DNA of 64,000 nucleotides from Deltaproteobacteria bacterium (GCA_016210115.1 JACQUW010000025.1:1-64000), one strand, 5' to 3'; numbered from the stretch's first letter, positions 17,422 to 27,456 are shown. Translations and numbers: made by a program. The notes: generated from the letters alone by a model not told the origin.

Positions 17422-18231
17422 GCCGCGGGGAAAAGGCCGTGTGACAGGAAGGATAATATGGATTGGAACCGCGTAACCGCACTTGACTTTTGGTTCAGGA
17501 TGCCTCTGGACTACGGTCACCTAAATTTCAGGCCAGTAGCATGGCACATCTATTTCAGGTACTTGCAACGGGCCGAGACCGGCTTGTGGCCACCAAAAGA
17601 GTAAAATCGGCGTGTCTTAACCCTCGCGAAACCGGGAGTGTTACGGGAGGTGAAAAGCTTCAAAGCTTCGAGGGCAACACGCAGGCCGACCAGGGGCTCC
17701 AGAGAATTCACCCGGGGCCGCTTGATCGGAATTAACCCGAAGAGATGAGAGCGGCAAGAGGGCGAGTGGGGCTTAGGTCTCCTCCCCCTTCTTTTGTCGG
17801 TTCCGATCGCGGAGTTTCGGCCTGAACCGGATCTGGGCTCCCCGCCCGAGATTGAGTCCGCGCTCTCGCGGTCCCTATCCCAATCGCTGCAAGCTCCCGG
17901 ATTTTGTTGAAATTTCAAAGCGTTTTGGTAATCTAGACTAGGACGGTGGACTGGAAACCCCCAACTGCGATTATTATTGCCGCTGGCCTGGCCTTTGAAC
18001 TCGTTCACGGCGAGGCTGTCAAGCCCCACGTTGAGCCCGACGTCAAGGCGCCCAACAGCGGCGTCCTACGCTACAGCATTAGCATTGTCACTTCTGCTGA
18101 TCCATTTGCCGCTTCACTCCCGCTATACAGAGAAATTGATCTAAAGTAATCGGCGTCGTTGTTTCCGGCCGGTAGACGCGGTCGCGTTGTTCTGCCGCTG
18201 CCATCGAGTCTCCATCAGATGAGAGGTCCCA
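17401..18231. other. Gap of about 830 bases without a recognised gene
   Basis: Open frames exist on both strands but have odd composition (Arg/Ser/Pro-rich), no ribosome binding site and no known pattern. The segment separates the minus-strand HEPN/FRG unit from a plus-strand gene. It contains AT-rich stretches such as TTGTTGAAATTTCAAAGCG near 17905 that may be regulatory. Nothing more can be supported. Confidence 0.4.
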
Positions 18232-18819
18232 ATGATCACTGACGATAAAGCGAGAGAGAAAATCGCGTGCGAGGCGGCACATCTTGCAAACGAGTTAGTT
18301 CGGCAGCTGACGGTGCCATCCCTGATTCTGGAAGACTCAGAAACTGGGCAGAAAAAAAAGAACTTTTTGAGAGCAGGCGCGATCCGAAACTTTTGCATAT
18401 TAGGAATAATCGTAAACCTGTACCGGGTGATCGAGCTTCGCGACAATTTCTTGCTTGATATCCTTTTCAGTGAAGACGAGCTTCGAGACATGGGATTTCC
18501 GTCAATTCATGAGTTTCTCGGTGGCTTAGAGCAGATGAAGTTTTTGGAGATCTTGCGGCATCAATTTGCCGGGCATGCAACAGCTAAATCCGCAACTGGC
18601 AAGAAACCGGGAAAGCTAATCTCTGCAAAGCTGTTGGGCATAGCTCTGAGAGAAACAGGTATCGACAAACTACCCGAGTTCGCGACAAGCCTTCGAGAAA
18701 AACTGGCCCCACAACTCGAAAAATTTATCGATCAGATGCGTCGGAAATTTCCAGCTATCGATAAGTTCGTTATGGAGGACTATCCGTTGGAAGTTGAAGA
18801 GGGACGCTTACGGCGATGA
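18232..18819 (+). CDS. Uncharacterised helical protein with an Rx5H HEPN-like motif
   Basis: 195 residues, helical and charged, no signal or membrane segment. R109-HQFAG-H115 in EILRHQFAGHATAKS has the R-x(4-6)-H spacing of HEPN ribonucleases. Upstream, NLYRVIELRDNFLLDILFS could form an earlier helix of the fold. The gene stands alone on its strand, convergent with the retropepsin gene 63 bases away. It is the third HEPN-like candidate in the element; activity and partner are unknown. Confidence 0.55.
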   Translation: MITDDKAREKIACEAAHLANELVRQLTVPSLILEDSETGQKKKNFLRAGAIRNFCILGIIVNLYRVIELRDNFLLDILFSEDELRDMGFPSIHEFLGGLEQMKFLEILRHQFAGHATAKSATGKKPGKLISAKLLGIALRETGIDKLPEFATSLREKLAPQLEKFIDQMRRKFPAIDKFVMEDYPLEVEEGRLRR

Positions 18820-18881
18820 TCCGGCGGCGGCTTGGGAGACAAAACAGGAACCCCCCGGAGTCGCTACCCTTCGGCCCCGGC

Positions 18882-19340
18882 TTATGCAACATCGATTTGC
18901 AGCGTGACGATTTTCTGTTTGCTGTCGAGGCTAACTGACTCACATAGGTTAAAGAACCCGTGATGCCCGAGCAGCCCCGTACTAAGCTGATCCAATCCGT
19001 CCATAAAGCCAGCGTAACAATCAAAGCTGTACCACTTGCCCTGAATCGAGACCCAAACCTTGACCAAGTGATAGTAGGCAGTGTCTGACCCGGTGACCCC
19101 AGCAGTTGCCTCAGCGAGCCCGCTTTGTACATCGATGCCTATATGTCTCCCTATACTGGCGGGAAAAACGCAACTATCCGCCCCAGAATCAATAATGGAA
19201 AAGAAATTTATCGGGAAAATCTTGCCCCGGTACTCTATATTCGTTACCAGGGCTGGTCGATCAACAAAACTTCTAGTGGGGAAAGCAGGGCTTGGCGGAA
19301 CAAAAAAGCGGATGTACGGAACCGAAACAGTCTGGATCAC
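18882..19340 (-). CDS. Retropepsin-like aspartic protease
   Basis: 152 residues starting at GTG (19340). The catalytic motif is FSIIDSGADSCVFP (Asp51-Ser-Gly-Ala, where Asp-Thr/Ser-Gly is the pepsin signature). The usual C-terminal flap/hydrophobic signature of single-domain retropepsins is present as GLLGHHGFFN. Such proteins are presumed to work as dimers with one Asp from each chain. No signal peptide is evident, so it is probably cytoplasmic. Its start overlaps the stop of the small DUF5678-like gene by three bases (GTGA), so the two are translationally coupled. Confidence 0.8.
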   Translation of the reverse strand: MIQTVSVPYIRFFVPPSPAFPTRSFVDRPALVTNIEYRGKIFPINFFSIIDSGADSCVFPASIGRHIGIDVQSGLAEATAGVTGSDTAYYHLVKVWVSIQGKWYSFDCYAGFMDGLDQLSTGLLGHHGFFNLCESVSLDSKQKIVTLQIDVA

Positions 19341-19537
19341 AGAAGTTGTGCGGTATGCTCATCAGGGACCCTGAGAAGAATGGGGTGGTTTTTGTGCTCC
19401 TCCGCCCTTCGGAGCGCTTCCTCCATTGTGTCCGCTGATACGAGAACCCGAGACTTATCCTCGGAGATCACCACCCACTTGCCTTTGTAAGGCCTTAACA
19501 ATACGGAAAGGTCAATCACATTCTCATTCTCTGCCAT
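19337..19537 (-). CDS. Small DUF5678-like protein paired with the retropepsin
   Basis: 66 residues from ATG at 19537, chosen over an upstream start because AAAGGAGG lies directly before it. The core YKGKWVVISEDKSRVLVSAD, then EEALRRAEEHKNHPILLRVP, matches the DUF5678 pattern: a compact alpha/beta protein often encoded beside retropepsin-like proteases. The role is unknown; regulator, inhibitor or substrate of the protease are all possible. It has a canonical promoter of its own 79 bases upstream. Confidence 0.75.
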   Translation of the reverse strand: MAENENVIDLSVLLRPYKGKWVVISEDKSRVLVSADTMEEALRRAEEHKNHPILLRVPDEHTAQLL

Positions 19538-19615
19538 TTTCGCCTCCTTTTGACTACCTTTACGCCAACGCAAAAGGCATGCCAGGAAAGCTGCCAGGCA
19601 ACAAGAAGCAAACCT

Positions 19616-19644
19616 CTTATAGTAGGCCCAATTGTTGATGTCAA
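19616..19644 (-). promoter_or_regulatory. Sigma70 promoter of the DUF5678-retropepsin pair
   Basis: Minus strand: TTGACA (19644-19639), exactly 17 bases, TATAAG (19621-19616), 79 bases before the ATG at 19537. A perfect -35 and five of six -10 positions at ideal spacing make this one of the best promoters in the window. Confidence 0.65.
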
Positions 19645-19781
19645 GTCAGGGATAGCCCTGAGGGCCATTCCGGGCATGTGGCGTCGAAATAACCTCGGAC
19701 GCTAAGGGAACTTTTGCAGGAAGTGGCGAACCTCGATTCAACTTTGCCGAGTGTAACTGAACGATCCCCTCCATGAATGAC

Positions 19782-22226
19782 TCATCCTTCGTCTGGCTCT
19801 AAGACCTCGATAAATTCGGCGATCACGCGGACCTGGCCTTCGGATTCTTCCGTAAGGACAATAGGCGAAAAGGCCGGGTTTAGCGGTTCGAGCACGATCC
19901 GGATATGGTGCCAACTTCCTTCTGATGAGGGGGCTTTCTCGCTCCGGTAACGCTTTACTGTGTATGTTCCACCCGTCTCAGGGTCATGGATATCATGATG
20001 CTCAACAACGACGATCCTATCTTGGCGGGTGCCGAGGACGGGATAGCGAAATAGACAATACGCTCCGTCAGAGATTAAGGGTTCCATCGAGTGGCCTACC
20101 ACTTGGGCAACGAACATGCCTTTACGCAGTTGATGTGAAGATTTGATTTCCACCCAATCCTCGAATTCGACAGGCTGTTCTTCTCCGAAACTTCCGGCAG
20201 CGGCTTTTAGAGAAAGCAGCGGAACACAGGTTTGATATCGCTCTTCCCGCCGAGGACGAACCCGACGGAAAGGAAGGAGAATCCCTGGGATCACCGGAAC
20301 GCGGGTTGTCGTCTCTAGAGGTGGGTGGGGCACACGGAGAGCTGCCGACGGCAGATCGAGTCGGGTCTCGTAGGGCTGACCGGTGCAAATGGACTCCTGC
20401 ATGGCGTCATAGATTTCCAGGATGACTCGCCGTGACCGGAACTCGCCGTATTTCTCTTCCTGGTGGCGTTGCTGCGTTGGGAAAGTCGAGAGGATGTACT
20501 CCACTTCGGACCGCGTCAGTTCGAAGACATCGTGGGCCACGGTGGCGTCGATTTCGGCTCGGATTTGCAAACGAGCCTCCTCTTCTAACTCGCCCGGAAT
20601 TTGAGTGGGGGAGGTTGTTGCAGGAACCCAACCGTCGGCCGCGAGTTGATTCCAAAAGGGGGTCATTTCAGGACCAGTGCACGAGAGGCGAAGACAGCGT
20701 GAAACCAGGGCGCTTACCCGAGGGTCATGCCGTTCGAGTCCCGGAAATGGGAGGCTATCGAGGATACTGAAGGTCATGTGAAGCGACACCTTCATTCTAG
20801 CGACAAAGTCAATGGCGTAGGAATTGGCGACTGAGATCCAGAACGGATAGTGCCAATCCTCGTTGTCTGCCTCAAAAAGAATTGTTGGAACGGAGTGTCC
20901 ACAAAGAACACCGGCTGGGATGAGTGAGGCCACCAGAGTACGTTCATTCGTCGGACTCGCGACGTCGCAGAAGCCAATGCGGTAATTCGCCATCCGCTCA
21001 ACGCACTTCTCGGGAACCCGTTCACGTGGGATGTACCACTGTGGCTGAATGGACTTCTCCGGACGACTGAACGGTAAGTCTTCCCAGCGGGCGGCCCGGC
21101 CCCGACCGTTGCGATAGCCTTTGGCACAATAGTCGAACTGATCCACCATGCGTCCTTCATATAACGGGATGCCGGTAGAATCCTCATCGAACAGCCCGCG
21201 GTCGGTTCCCATGTCGATTTCACGCATGTAGACTCTGCGTGGCCGACCCGCGGTTTTGTCGCCAAACGCTCGCCAACGGTACATCTTGGCCGCTATGTCG
21301 ATATCCAACTGGCTACCGAACTCCATGATCGCCAGAGCGTCGGGTGAGAACTCCTTGATCAATCGAACGGGAATGTTGAGGGAGCGTCCCGCTTTAACGT
21401 CCGCAAGTTGGTCCTGTGAACGAATGTTGAAAGCGGCGCGGACCGACTCAGTCTGCCCGCCGACGTGAGCAGCATAAAGGCAGAACTTCATTGCGGTGTG
21501 GACGCCGGGGAACCACGCTTCATTTGTATTCTCGAATCCAAGAAGGCAGTTGAGTCGGCAGGTCTCGTAAAGTGCTCGGCGGATCGCCATGCAATTGGCT
21601 CCGTTGTATAACCCCTCTGGCACGATCTGTGAGGTCCAGCCGTTGCGGCGCGTGAGCGCCAGCGCGCTTTCGACGAACATGCGATAAACGTTGAAGTCTC
21701 CCTTTCCGAGATTGCCGGGTGCGAACATCTGGTAGCGACCGCTCTGCTTGATGAAGTGGACGAGTGCGTAGAGATCCCGGCAGTTGGCCACCCATCTCTG
21801 GGCAATCGTCGGATCTTGGAGAAGTGCGTCAATGATCCGCTGCTGTCCTTCTCGGTCTTGAAACCGGACTTGGGGGTCATAGCTTGAAAAGAACTCCTTT
21901 GCGTCCGGGCTCAAGGTGTCCCACGGAGGATTCCCAAGCACGAGATCGAAACCGCCTCTGGCGAACACCTCCGGGAAAGCGAGATGCCAATGGAAAAACT
22001 GGTATTGGCGGGCGAGGCGCTCTACTTCAGTACGTTGAGCCGGCATTAACGCCTTGGGGTCCGCAGAAAGGCAACGGATGGTGTCAGTCGTTATCGGGTC
22101 GAACGGTTCGCTCCCCTGCTTGCTCCAGACGAAGGCCGCGCACCACGCATCCGCGACTTGCTGTGCATGTTGATATTCGGGCGATACAACAAGCCTGCGG
22201 AACCGATCCGCCTTGCGCTGTACCAA
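19782..22226 (-). CDS. N-terminally truncated adenine DNA methyltransferase fused to an S24/LexA-like peptidase domain
   Basis: 814 residues from a weak TTG start; an in-frame stop lies about 25 bases upstream. FPEVFARGGFDLVLGNPPWD near residue 100 is motif IV (NPPW) of Eco57I/DrmMI-like N6-adenine methyltransferases, and the target-recognition region follows. The SAM-binding motif I and everything before it, usually several hundred residues in this family, is missing. The last 120 residues form an S24 domain with GHSMEPLISDG (nucleophile Ser near 713) and YTVKRY (Lys near 757), the catalytic pair of LexA/UmuD/CI peptidases. A C-terminal S24 domain on a large methyltransferase is unusual. Without motif I the methylase is probably inactive. 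Confidence 0.75.
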   Translation of the reverse strand: MVQRKADRFRRLVVSPEYQHAQQVADAWCAAFVWSKQGSEPFDPITTDTIRCLSADPKALMPAQRTEVERLARQYQFFHWHLAFPEVFARGGFDLVLGNPPWDTLSPDAKEFFSSYDPQVRFQDREGQQRIIDALLQDPTIAQRWVANCRDLYALVHFIKQSGRYQMFAPGNLGKGDFNVYRMFVESALALTRRNGWTSQIVPEGLYNGANCMAIRRALYETCRLNCLLGFENTNEAWFPGVHTAMKFCLYAAHVGGQTESVRAAFNIRSQDQLADVKAGRSLNIPVRLIKEFSPDALAIMEFGSQLDIDIAAKMYRWRAFGDKTAGRPRRVYMREIDMGTDRGLFDEDSTGIPLYEGRMVDQFDYCAKGYRNGRGRAARWEDLPFSRPEKSIQPQWYIPRERVPEKCVERMANYRIGFCDVASPTNERTLVASLIPAGVLCGHSVPTILFEADNEDWHYPFWISVANSYAIDFVARMKVSLHMTFSILDSLPFPGLERHDPRVSALVSRCLRLSCTGPEMTPFWNQLAADGWVPATTSPTQIPGELEEEARLQIRAEIDATVAHDVFELTRSEVEYILSTFPTQQRHQEEKYGEFRSRRVILEIYDAMQESICTGQPYETRLDLPSAALRVPHPPLETTTRVPVIPGILLPFRRVRPRREERYQTCVPLLSLKAAAGSFGEEQPVEFEDWVEIKSSHQLRKGMFVAQVVGHSMEPLISDGAYCLFRYPVLGTRQDRIVVVEHHDIHDPETGGTYTVKRYRSEKAPSSEGSWHHIRIVLEPLNPAFSPIVLTEESEGQVRVIAEFIEVLEPDEG

Positions 22227-22646
22227 GACGGCGCGGCCGAAACCAGATGGCGCTTAAGCGCTACCGCATCTGGGGCTCGCAGAAACACTGGCCGGCTGAT
22301 TGCCCTTTGGCGCCGCAACCATACCCAATCAGGCGGGTGTGTATACGGTCCGGTGGTTCCGTGTACACACATTGCGGTAAGAAAATGCTCAGGGGCTATT
22401 TCAGGCTGGAGCGGGTGAAGTTTGGTGGGCGGCCGGTTGTTAGGCTCAACGCTCAGGCGACGGAGGTGAAGCTGTCACTGATGGTTTGTTTTGATATGGG
22501 CGTGTGCAGCGCTCGGTTTAATTAAAAGCGTGACCCTGCTAAGAAGCGTTGCCCAACGTGCGCCCGTCTCCACCAAAGGGAACGATAGGGGAAAACATCA
22601 GATAGCCCGCAAAGGTATCGTAAAAAACGGTTAACGATTTTTGGCG
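22227..22646. other. Truncation boundary of the methyltransferase, non-coding
   Basis: About 420 bases between the truncated methyltransferase and the zinc-ribbon gene. No methyltransferase-like peptide was recognised in any frame here, so the missing N-terminal part has been deleted, not merely frameshifted. It contains one clear inverted repeat (22337-22370) and no convincing gene. Confidence 0.5.
22337..22370. repeat. Inverted repeat with 12-base arms
   Basis: GTGTGTATACGG (22337-22348) pairs with CCGTGTACACAC (22359-22370) with one mismatch, across a 10-base loop. It could be an operator or an RNA hairpin; there is no T-run, so it is not a typical terminator. Confidence 0.5.
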
Positions 22647-22865
22647 ATGGGTTTTGAAGAGTGTCATAGCCCTCTCTGTAGGGCTTCATTAGGGCCGAGG
22701 ATTCGCAAGAAACGGTTGTTCTGCTCGGATCAGTGCAAGCTCGACACCTGGGTCCTGAGAAAAGCCGCGGAGCTGCTTTCCCATTTCCCCGCAGAGAGAA
22801 AGCTCCAGGTTCTTGCGGCTCTGGTTCGTCTGCCCGTTGATGATCGAAAAAACGGTTCAACGTGA
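22647..22865 (+). CDS. Small zinc-ribbon-like protein
   Basis: 72 residues from ATG at 22647. Two cysteine pairs are spaced as in small zinc-binding modules: CHSPLC near the N-terminus and RLFCSDQCKLD about 20 residues later, followed by a helical tail (LSHFPAERKLQVLAALV). Similar small proteins are frequent near excisionase/integrase modules of mobile elements, where their function is unknown. It is the first gene of the plus-strand int module. Confidence 0.6.
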   Translation: MGFEECHSPLCRASLGPRIRKKRLFCSDQCKLDTWVLRKAAELLSHFPAERKLQVLAALVRLPVDDRKNGST

Positions 22866-22970
22866 GTGAAAGATGAGTGAGGTGCGCCCCAAGGCTCGAG
22901 ACCATGCTCGAGAGCTCATCAGGCGTATCCCGGGACGGGGCGGCCACAGAAAGAATACGGTTGCCGACCG

Positions 22971-23267
22971 ATGGTTCTGACTAGGACTGCTATGGGCGAA
23001 GTAACCAGGATCGTTGTCCTGAGTGAACAGGAGCTGGAGCAGCTTATCGAACGCGCGGTCAGTCGCGCTTTGAATGGGAACGCCGATACTCATAGGCAGG
23101 AGGACCGGCTCTTAACTCCCACCCAAGCTGCCGAGTTGCTCACTGTCACGCCGCGTTGGCTTTACCGACATGCGAAGCGCCTGCCGTTTACCCGCCGGCT
23201 CTCGCGTAAAGCCTTGCGCTTCTCTGAGGCTGGACTTCTCCGTTATCGCGACGCCAAAAGAAATTAA
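22971..23267 (+). CDS. Helix-turn-helix (excisionase/AlpA-like) DNA-binding protein
   Basis: 98 residues (an alternative start at 22992 would give 91). The C-terminal half, LLTPTQAAELLTVTPRWLYR followed by a basic wing and RFSEAGLLRYRDA, is the MerR-type helix-turn-helix of excisionase-family proteins. The N-terminal part is acidic and helical and may dimerise. Position directly before a ribbon-helix-helix-like gene and the integrase suggests it controls excision or int expression. Confidence 0.75.
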   Translation: MVLTRTAMGEVTRIVVLSEQELEQLIERAVSRALNGNADTHRQEDRLLTPTQAAELLTVTPRWLYRHAKRLPFTRRLSRKALRFSEAGLLRYRDAKRN

Positions 23268-23328
23268 AACCAAGACCTTTTCAACTCCTCTGTTGCGTAG
23301 CTCCTCAGAATGCTGTATTGCTAGCAGC

Positions 23329-23507
23329 ATGAGAGCTACTAAACGAAAGGAGGGTAAGGCCGTGGAAATTAAGCCGTTGCAGCTCAAAATTCGGAAGGAT
23401 CTTTGGTTGGCGTGGAAGATTCAAGCTGCCAGAGAAGAAAGGACGATGAGCGAGATCGCCGAGCAACTGATAAGCGAGTATCTCAAGAAGAAAGGAGGAA
23501 AGAGCCA

Positions 23508-23511
<4 letters not shown>
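23329..23511 (+). CDS. Small ribbon-helix-helix-like protein coupled to int
   Basis: 60 residues: MRATKRKEGKAVEIKPLQLK, then a helix (DLWLAWKIQAAREERTMSEI) and EQLISEYLKKKGGK. The strand-helix-helix layout and size fit the ribbon-helix-helix class of DNA-binding proteins (Arc/ParG-like, plasmid antitoxin-like). Its TGA overlaps the integrase ATG (ATGA at 23508-23511), so the two are co-translated; it probably acts as a directionality factor or repressor for int. Confidence 0.65.
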
Positions 23512-24925
<1,414 letters not shown>

Positions 24926-24929
<4 letters not shown>

Positions 24930-25888
24930 CTTTTTCGCAGCGCCGAGGCTTCACGCTCGATAAAATCGATCACCTGGGACTCCAGATGGACGTTGTTGAG
25001 AGCGTTTATTTCCTGGATGCCGGTTGGGCTCGTGACGTTCACCTCGGTCAGATACTCCCCGATGACATCCAGACCAACGAGGTAAAGCCCCAGCTCATTC
25101 AGGTGAGGTGAGAGAACCCGGCAAATCTCGCGATCTCGCGGAGTCAGGTCTGTCTTAACGCAGCGACCGCCAACGTGGATATTGCTCCGATTCTCATCCT
25201 GCCGGGGCACCCGCATTACCGCGCCGAGCGGTTCCCCGTTCAAAACAATGATGCGCTTATCTCCCTGGCGAACCTCCGGGATATACTGCTGCGCCATGAT
25301 GGGTTTGCTTCCATTGGCGGTCGCCATCTCCAGAAGAGCATTGATGTTGCGGTCCTGCGCCTGGACGAAAAACACGCCGCTCCCCCCGCAACCATCCAGA
25401 GGCTTGATAATCATCTGCCCTTTCTGCTCGTCCATGAACTCTTTGAGCCGCGCCATGTTCTGGCTTACCAGCGTTTCCGGGATCAGTTCGGGAAAATTCA
25501 GGGCGTAGAGCTTTTCGTTGGCTTCGCGCAGACCCCGGGGGTGATTCACCACCAGACACTCCCTGTCGTCCACCAGACTGAGGAGGTGAGTCGCGTAGAA
25601 AAAATTCAGGTCGAACGGCGGATCCTTGCGCATGAGGACGACGTGAAACCACTGTAGAGGTCGCGATAAGCGATCTTCAAACCGGTAGTGCCGGGCAGCC
25701 CGGGCCACGTGGACCCGGTGAAACTGACCCTGCGGCATCCCGTTGCGGACCGTGAGATCGCCCACCCGCATATAGTAGACTTCATGACCCCGCTTTTGAG
25801 CCTCGAGCATCAGGACAAAAGTGGTATCCTTGTCGATGTCGATCTTCTCGATGGGATCCATGACGACCCCGATTCTCAGACATGCCAT
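24926..25888 (-). CDS. gshB: Glutathione synthetase
   Basis: 320 residues, ATP-grasp fold. It joins gamma-glutamylcysteine and glycine to glutathione. Landmarks are the N-terminal GVVMDPIEKIDIDKDTTFVL, the ATP-binding IIKPLDGCGGSGVFF (glycine-rich loop), QQYIPEVRQGDKRIIVLNGE, and the C-terminal metal/substrate block EVNVTSPTGIQEIN. Length is normal (about 315). It follows the RDD gene by four bases and closes a housekeeping operon. No gshA is in the window. The gene is convergent with and nearly abuts int (stops 24926 and 24929). Confidence 0.95.
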
Positions 25889-25891
25889 AAA

Positions 25892-26593
25892 TTAGTCAGC
25901 GTTGGGCGAAGGGCTCCGATCTCGCACAACCCAGGTGCCGGCCAAAAGATCATGCCACGCCCTCTTTTCTTTGTGCCATATAATCCAGAGGAAACCGAGA
26001 CCGACCGGAGCAAAGATAAGAGCGATTAGCCACCGAACAAAGGCCTGCAGGTAAGTGACAGGATGCTGCTTGGCACCCACGACCCTCAACCCGAATACCC
26101 ATTTGCCAATCGTCTGACCTCCCATCGCGTGAAACAGAACAAAATAGACCGCGCCCAGCGTGATCCACGCGCCGGCGATAAGCGCCAAAAAACTGGCATC
26201 CAAAGAGGCAGGCGAATCATGAAAGGCCATGCCGACCCGGAAAGCGATGTACGAGCCGTAGAAGAGAAACAGGGAGAGGAAAAACAGAACGAGCAGGTCG
26301 ACAAAAAAAGCACACCCGCGCCGCATGAAACCTCCCCATAGAATCGCCCGGCCAAATTCCTCTTCTTTCAGCTGCTGGTAAAGTCGATCAAATTTTTCAT
26401 CGACCCGCAGTTCCAGTCCTGCCGTGCTGATCTCTTCCGTCTCCCGTAACGGCGCGGATCCGGGAGCCTCCACCTCGGGTCTCTTATTCTCGGCCTCCCG
26501 GTGCTCCTCTGATTGCGCACTCCACTCAAGACCGCACTGGGGGCAGCGCTCAAGACTATCAAACGTTATATAACCGCACTCAGGACATTTCAT
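25892..26593 (-). CDS. RDD-family membrane protein with N-terminal zinc ribbon
   Basis: 233 residues from ATG at 26593. A short zinc ribbon (KCPECGY ... RCPQCGLEW, four Cys) is followed by an acidic linker, then the RDD domain: MRRGCAFFVDLLVLFFLSLF (first helix with its Arg-Asp pair), a second and third helix, and GGQTIGKWVFGLRVV between them, ending in RAWHDLLAGTWVVRD. RDD proteins are thought to act in transport; here the role is unknown. It sits between rsmE and gshB on one strand. Confidence 0.88.
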   Translation of the reverse strand: MKCPECGYITFDSLERCPQCGLEWSAQSEEHREAENKRPEVEAPGSAPLRETEEISTAGLELRVDEKFDRLYQQLKEEEFGRAILWGGFMRRGCAFFVDLLVLFFLSLFLFYGSYIAFRVGMAFHDSPASLDASFLALIAGAWITLGAVYFVLFHAMGGQTIGKWVFGLRVVGAKQHPVTYLQAFVRWLIALIFAPVGLGFLWIIWHKEKRAWHDLLAGTWVVRDRSPSPNAD

Positions 26594-26715
26594 GAACGTG
26601 ACGCAGCGACCACCGCCATACAAGAAGTCAATGAGGCTCCTGTCCGCCCTCAGATGCACTCGGGTCCGGCTCTCGGCCAATCGAAAAGCGAAGGGGTGGG
26701 TTTTTGGCGGGATAT

Positions 26716-27456
26716 TTACGCCATATCTCCCCAAAGATACTGCGCGATCGATAGTGCCGCCAAAGCCGCAGTCTCGGTTCGAAGAATCCTTTGGCCGAGC
26801 CGCACGGACGCAAAACCACTAGCCAGAGCTTTGGAGACCTCTTCAGGCGAGAACCCTCCTTCGGGGCCGATGACGAGAAGCAATGATTTCAGTCGGGTCT
26901 TCTCCTCGCGCACTTGCGCCAGGCCATGCGCCGGCTCCCTCTCCCAAAGGAAAAGCTTGAGCTCGCAATCCCATGATCCCGACACGAGATCGTGAAAATC
27001 CGCCAGCTCGAGAACAACCGGGACCTGCGTGCGGCCGCATTGTTTTGTCGCGCTGAGAGCAATCCTTTTCCAGCGCTCCAGCCGCGCCTGGATTTTTCTC
27101 GCATCCGGTCTTGGGACCGTGTGGCGAGAAATGAACGGAACGATTGAGGCGACACCCAACTCTGTGGATTTCTCCACGACCCAATCCATTTTCTCGCCCT
27201 TTCCCAACGCCTGGGCAAGGGTCACCTGCAGGGAGGATTCTCGACCGGGCCGAAAAGAGTTAAGGATTTCGATCTCGCCCCTCTCATGTTCGTACGAGCG
27301 AAGTATCCCCTCGTGCTCCCACCCCTCATTGTCGAAAAAAATGATGCGGTCTCCGGGTTTTTGACGCAGCGCTCTGCGGAGGTGGTTTAGCTCCTGACCT
27401 CGAACGATCGCTTTGCTCTCATGGATGTTTTCCCTCGGAACAAAAAAACGCGCCAT
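26716..27456 (-). CDS. rsmE: 16S rRNA (uracil-1498-N3)-methyltransferase
   Basis: 246 residues, SPOUT-class methyltransferase that methylates U1498 in helix 44 of 16S rRNA. Features: N-terminal PUA-like domain (HLRRALRQKPGDRIIFFDNE), LAQALGKGEKMDWVVEKSTE, the IGPEGGFSPEEV knot-loop motif and RLGQRILRTETAALAAL at the C-terminus. Length and motif order are standard. The start lies one base after the prmA stop, a common gene pair. Confidence 0.95.
   Translation of the reverse strand: MARFFVPRENIHESKAIVRGQELNHLRRALRQKPGDRIIFFDNEGWEHEGILRSYEHERGEIEILNSFRPGRESSLQVTLAQALGKGEKMDWVVEKSTELGVASIVPFISRHTVPRPDARKIQARLERWKRIALSATKQCGRTQVPVVLELADFHDLVSGSWDCELKLFLWEREPAHGLAQVREEKTRLKSLLLVIGPEGGFSPEEVSKALASGFASVRLGQRILRTETAALAALSIAQYLWGDMA

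Noticed and set aside
17550-18029. Minus-strand frame of 159 codons in the 17.4-18.2 kb gap
   Set aside because: No ribosome binding site, odd composition and no recognisable motif; left as unassigned.
19782-22226. Complete restriction-modification or DISARM locus
   Set aside because: The methyltransferase lacks its N-terminal half, and no helicase, DUF1998 or PLD gene is present.
21884-22525. Plus-strand frame of 213 codons over the methyltransferase start
   Set aside because: Arg/Pro/Gly-rich shadow of the minus-strand gene and its non-coding flank; no ribosome binding site or family pattern.
25175-25657. Plus-strand frame of 160 codons inside gshB
   Set aside because: Antisense shadow of a strongly supported gene.
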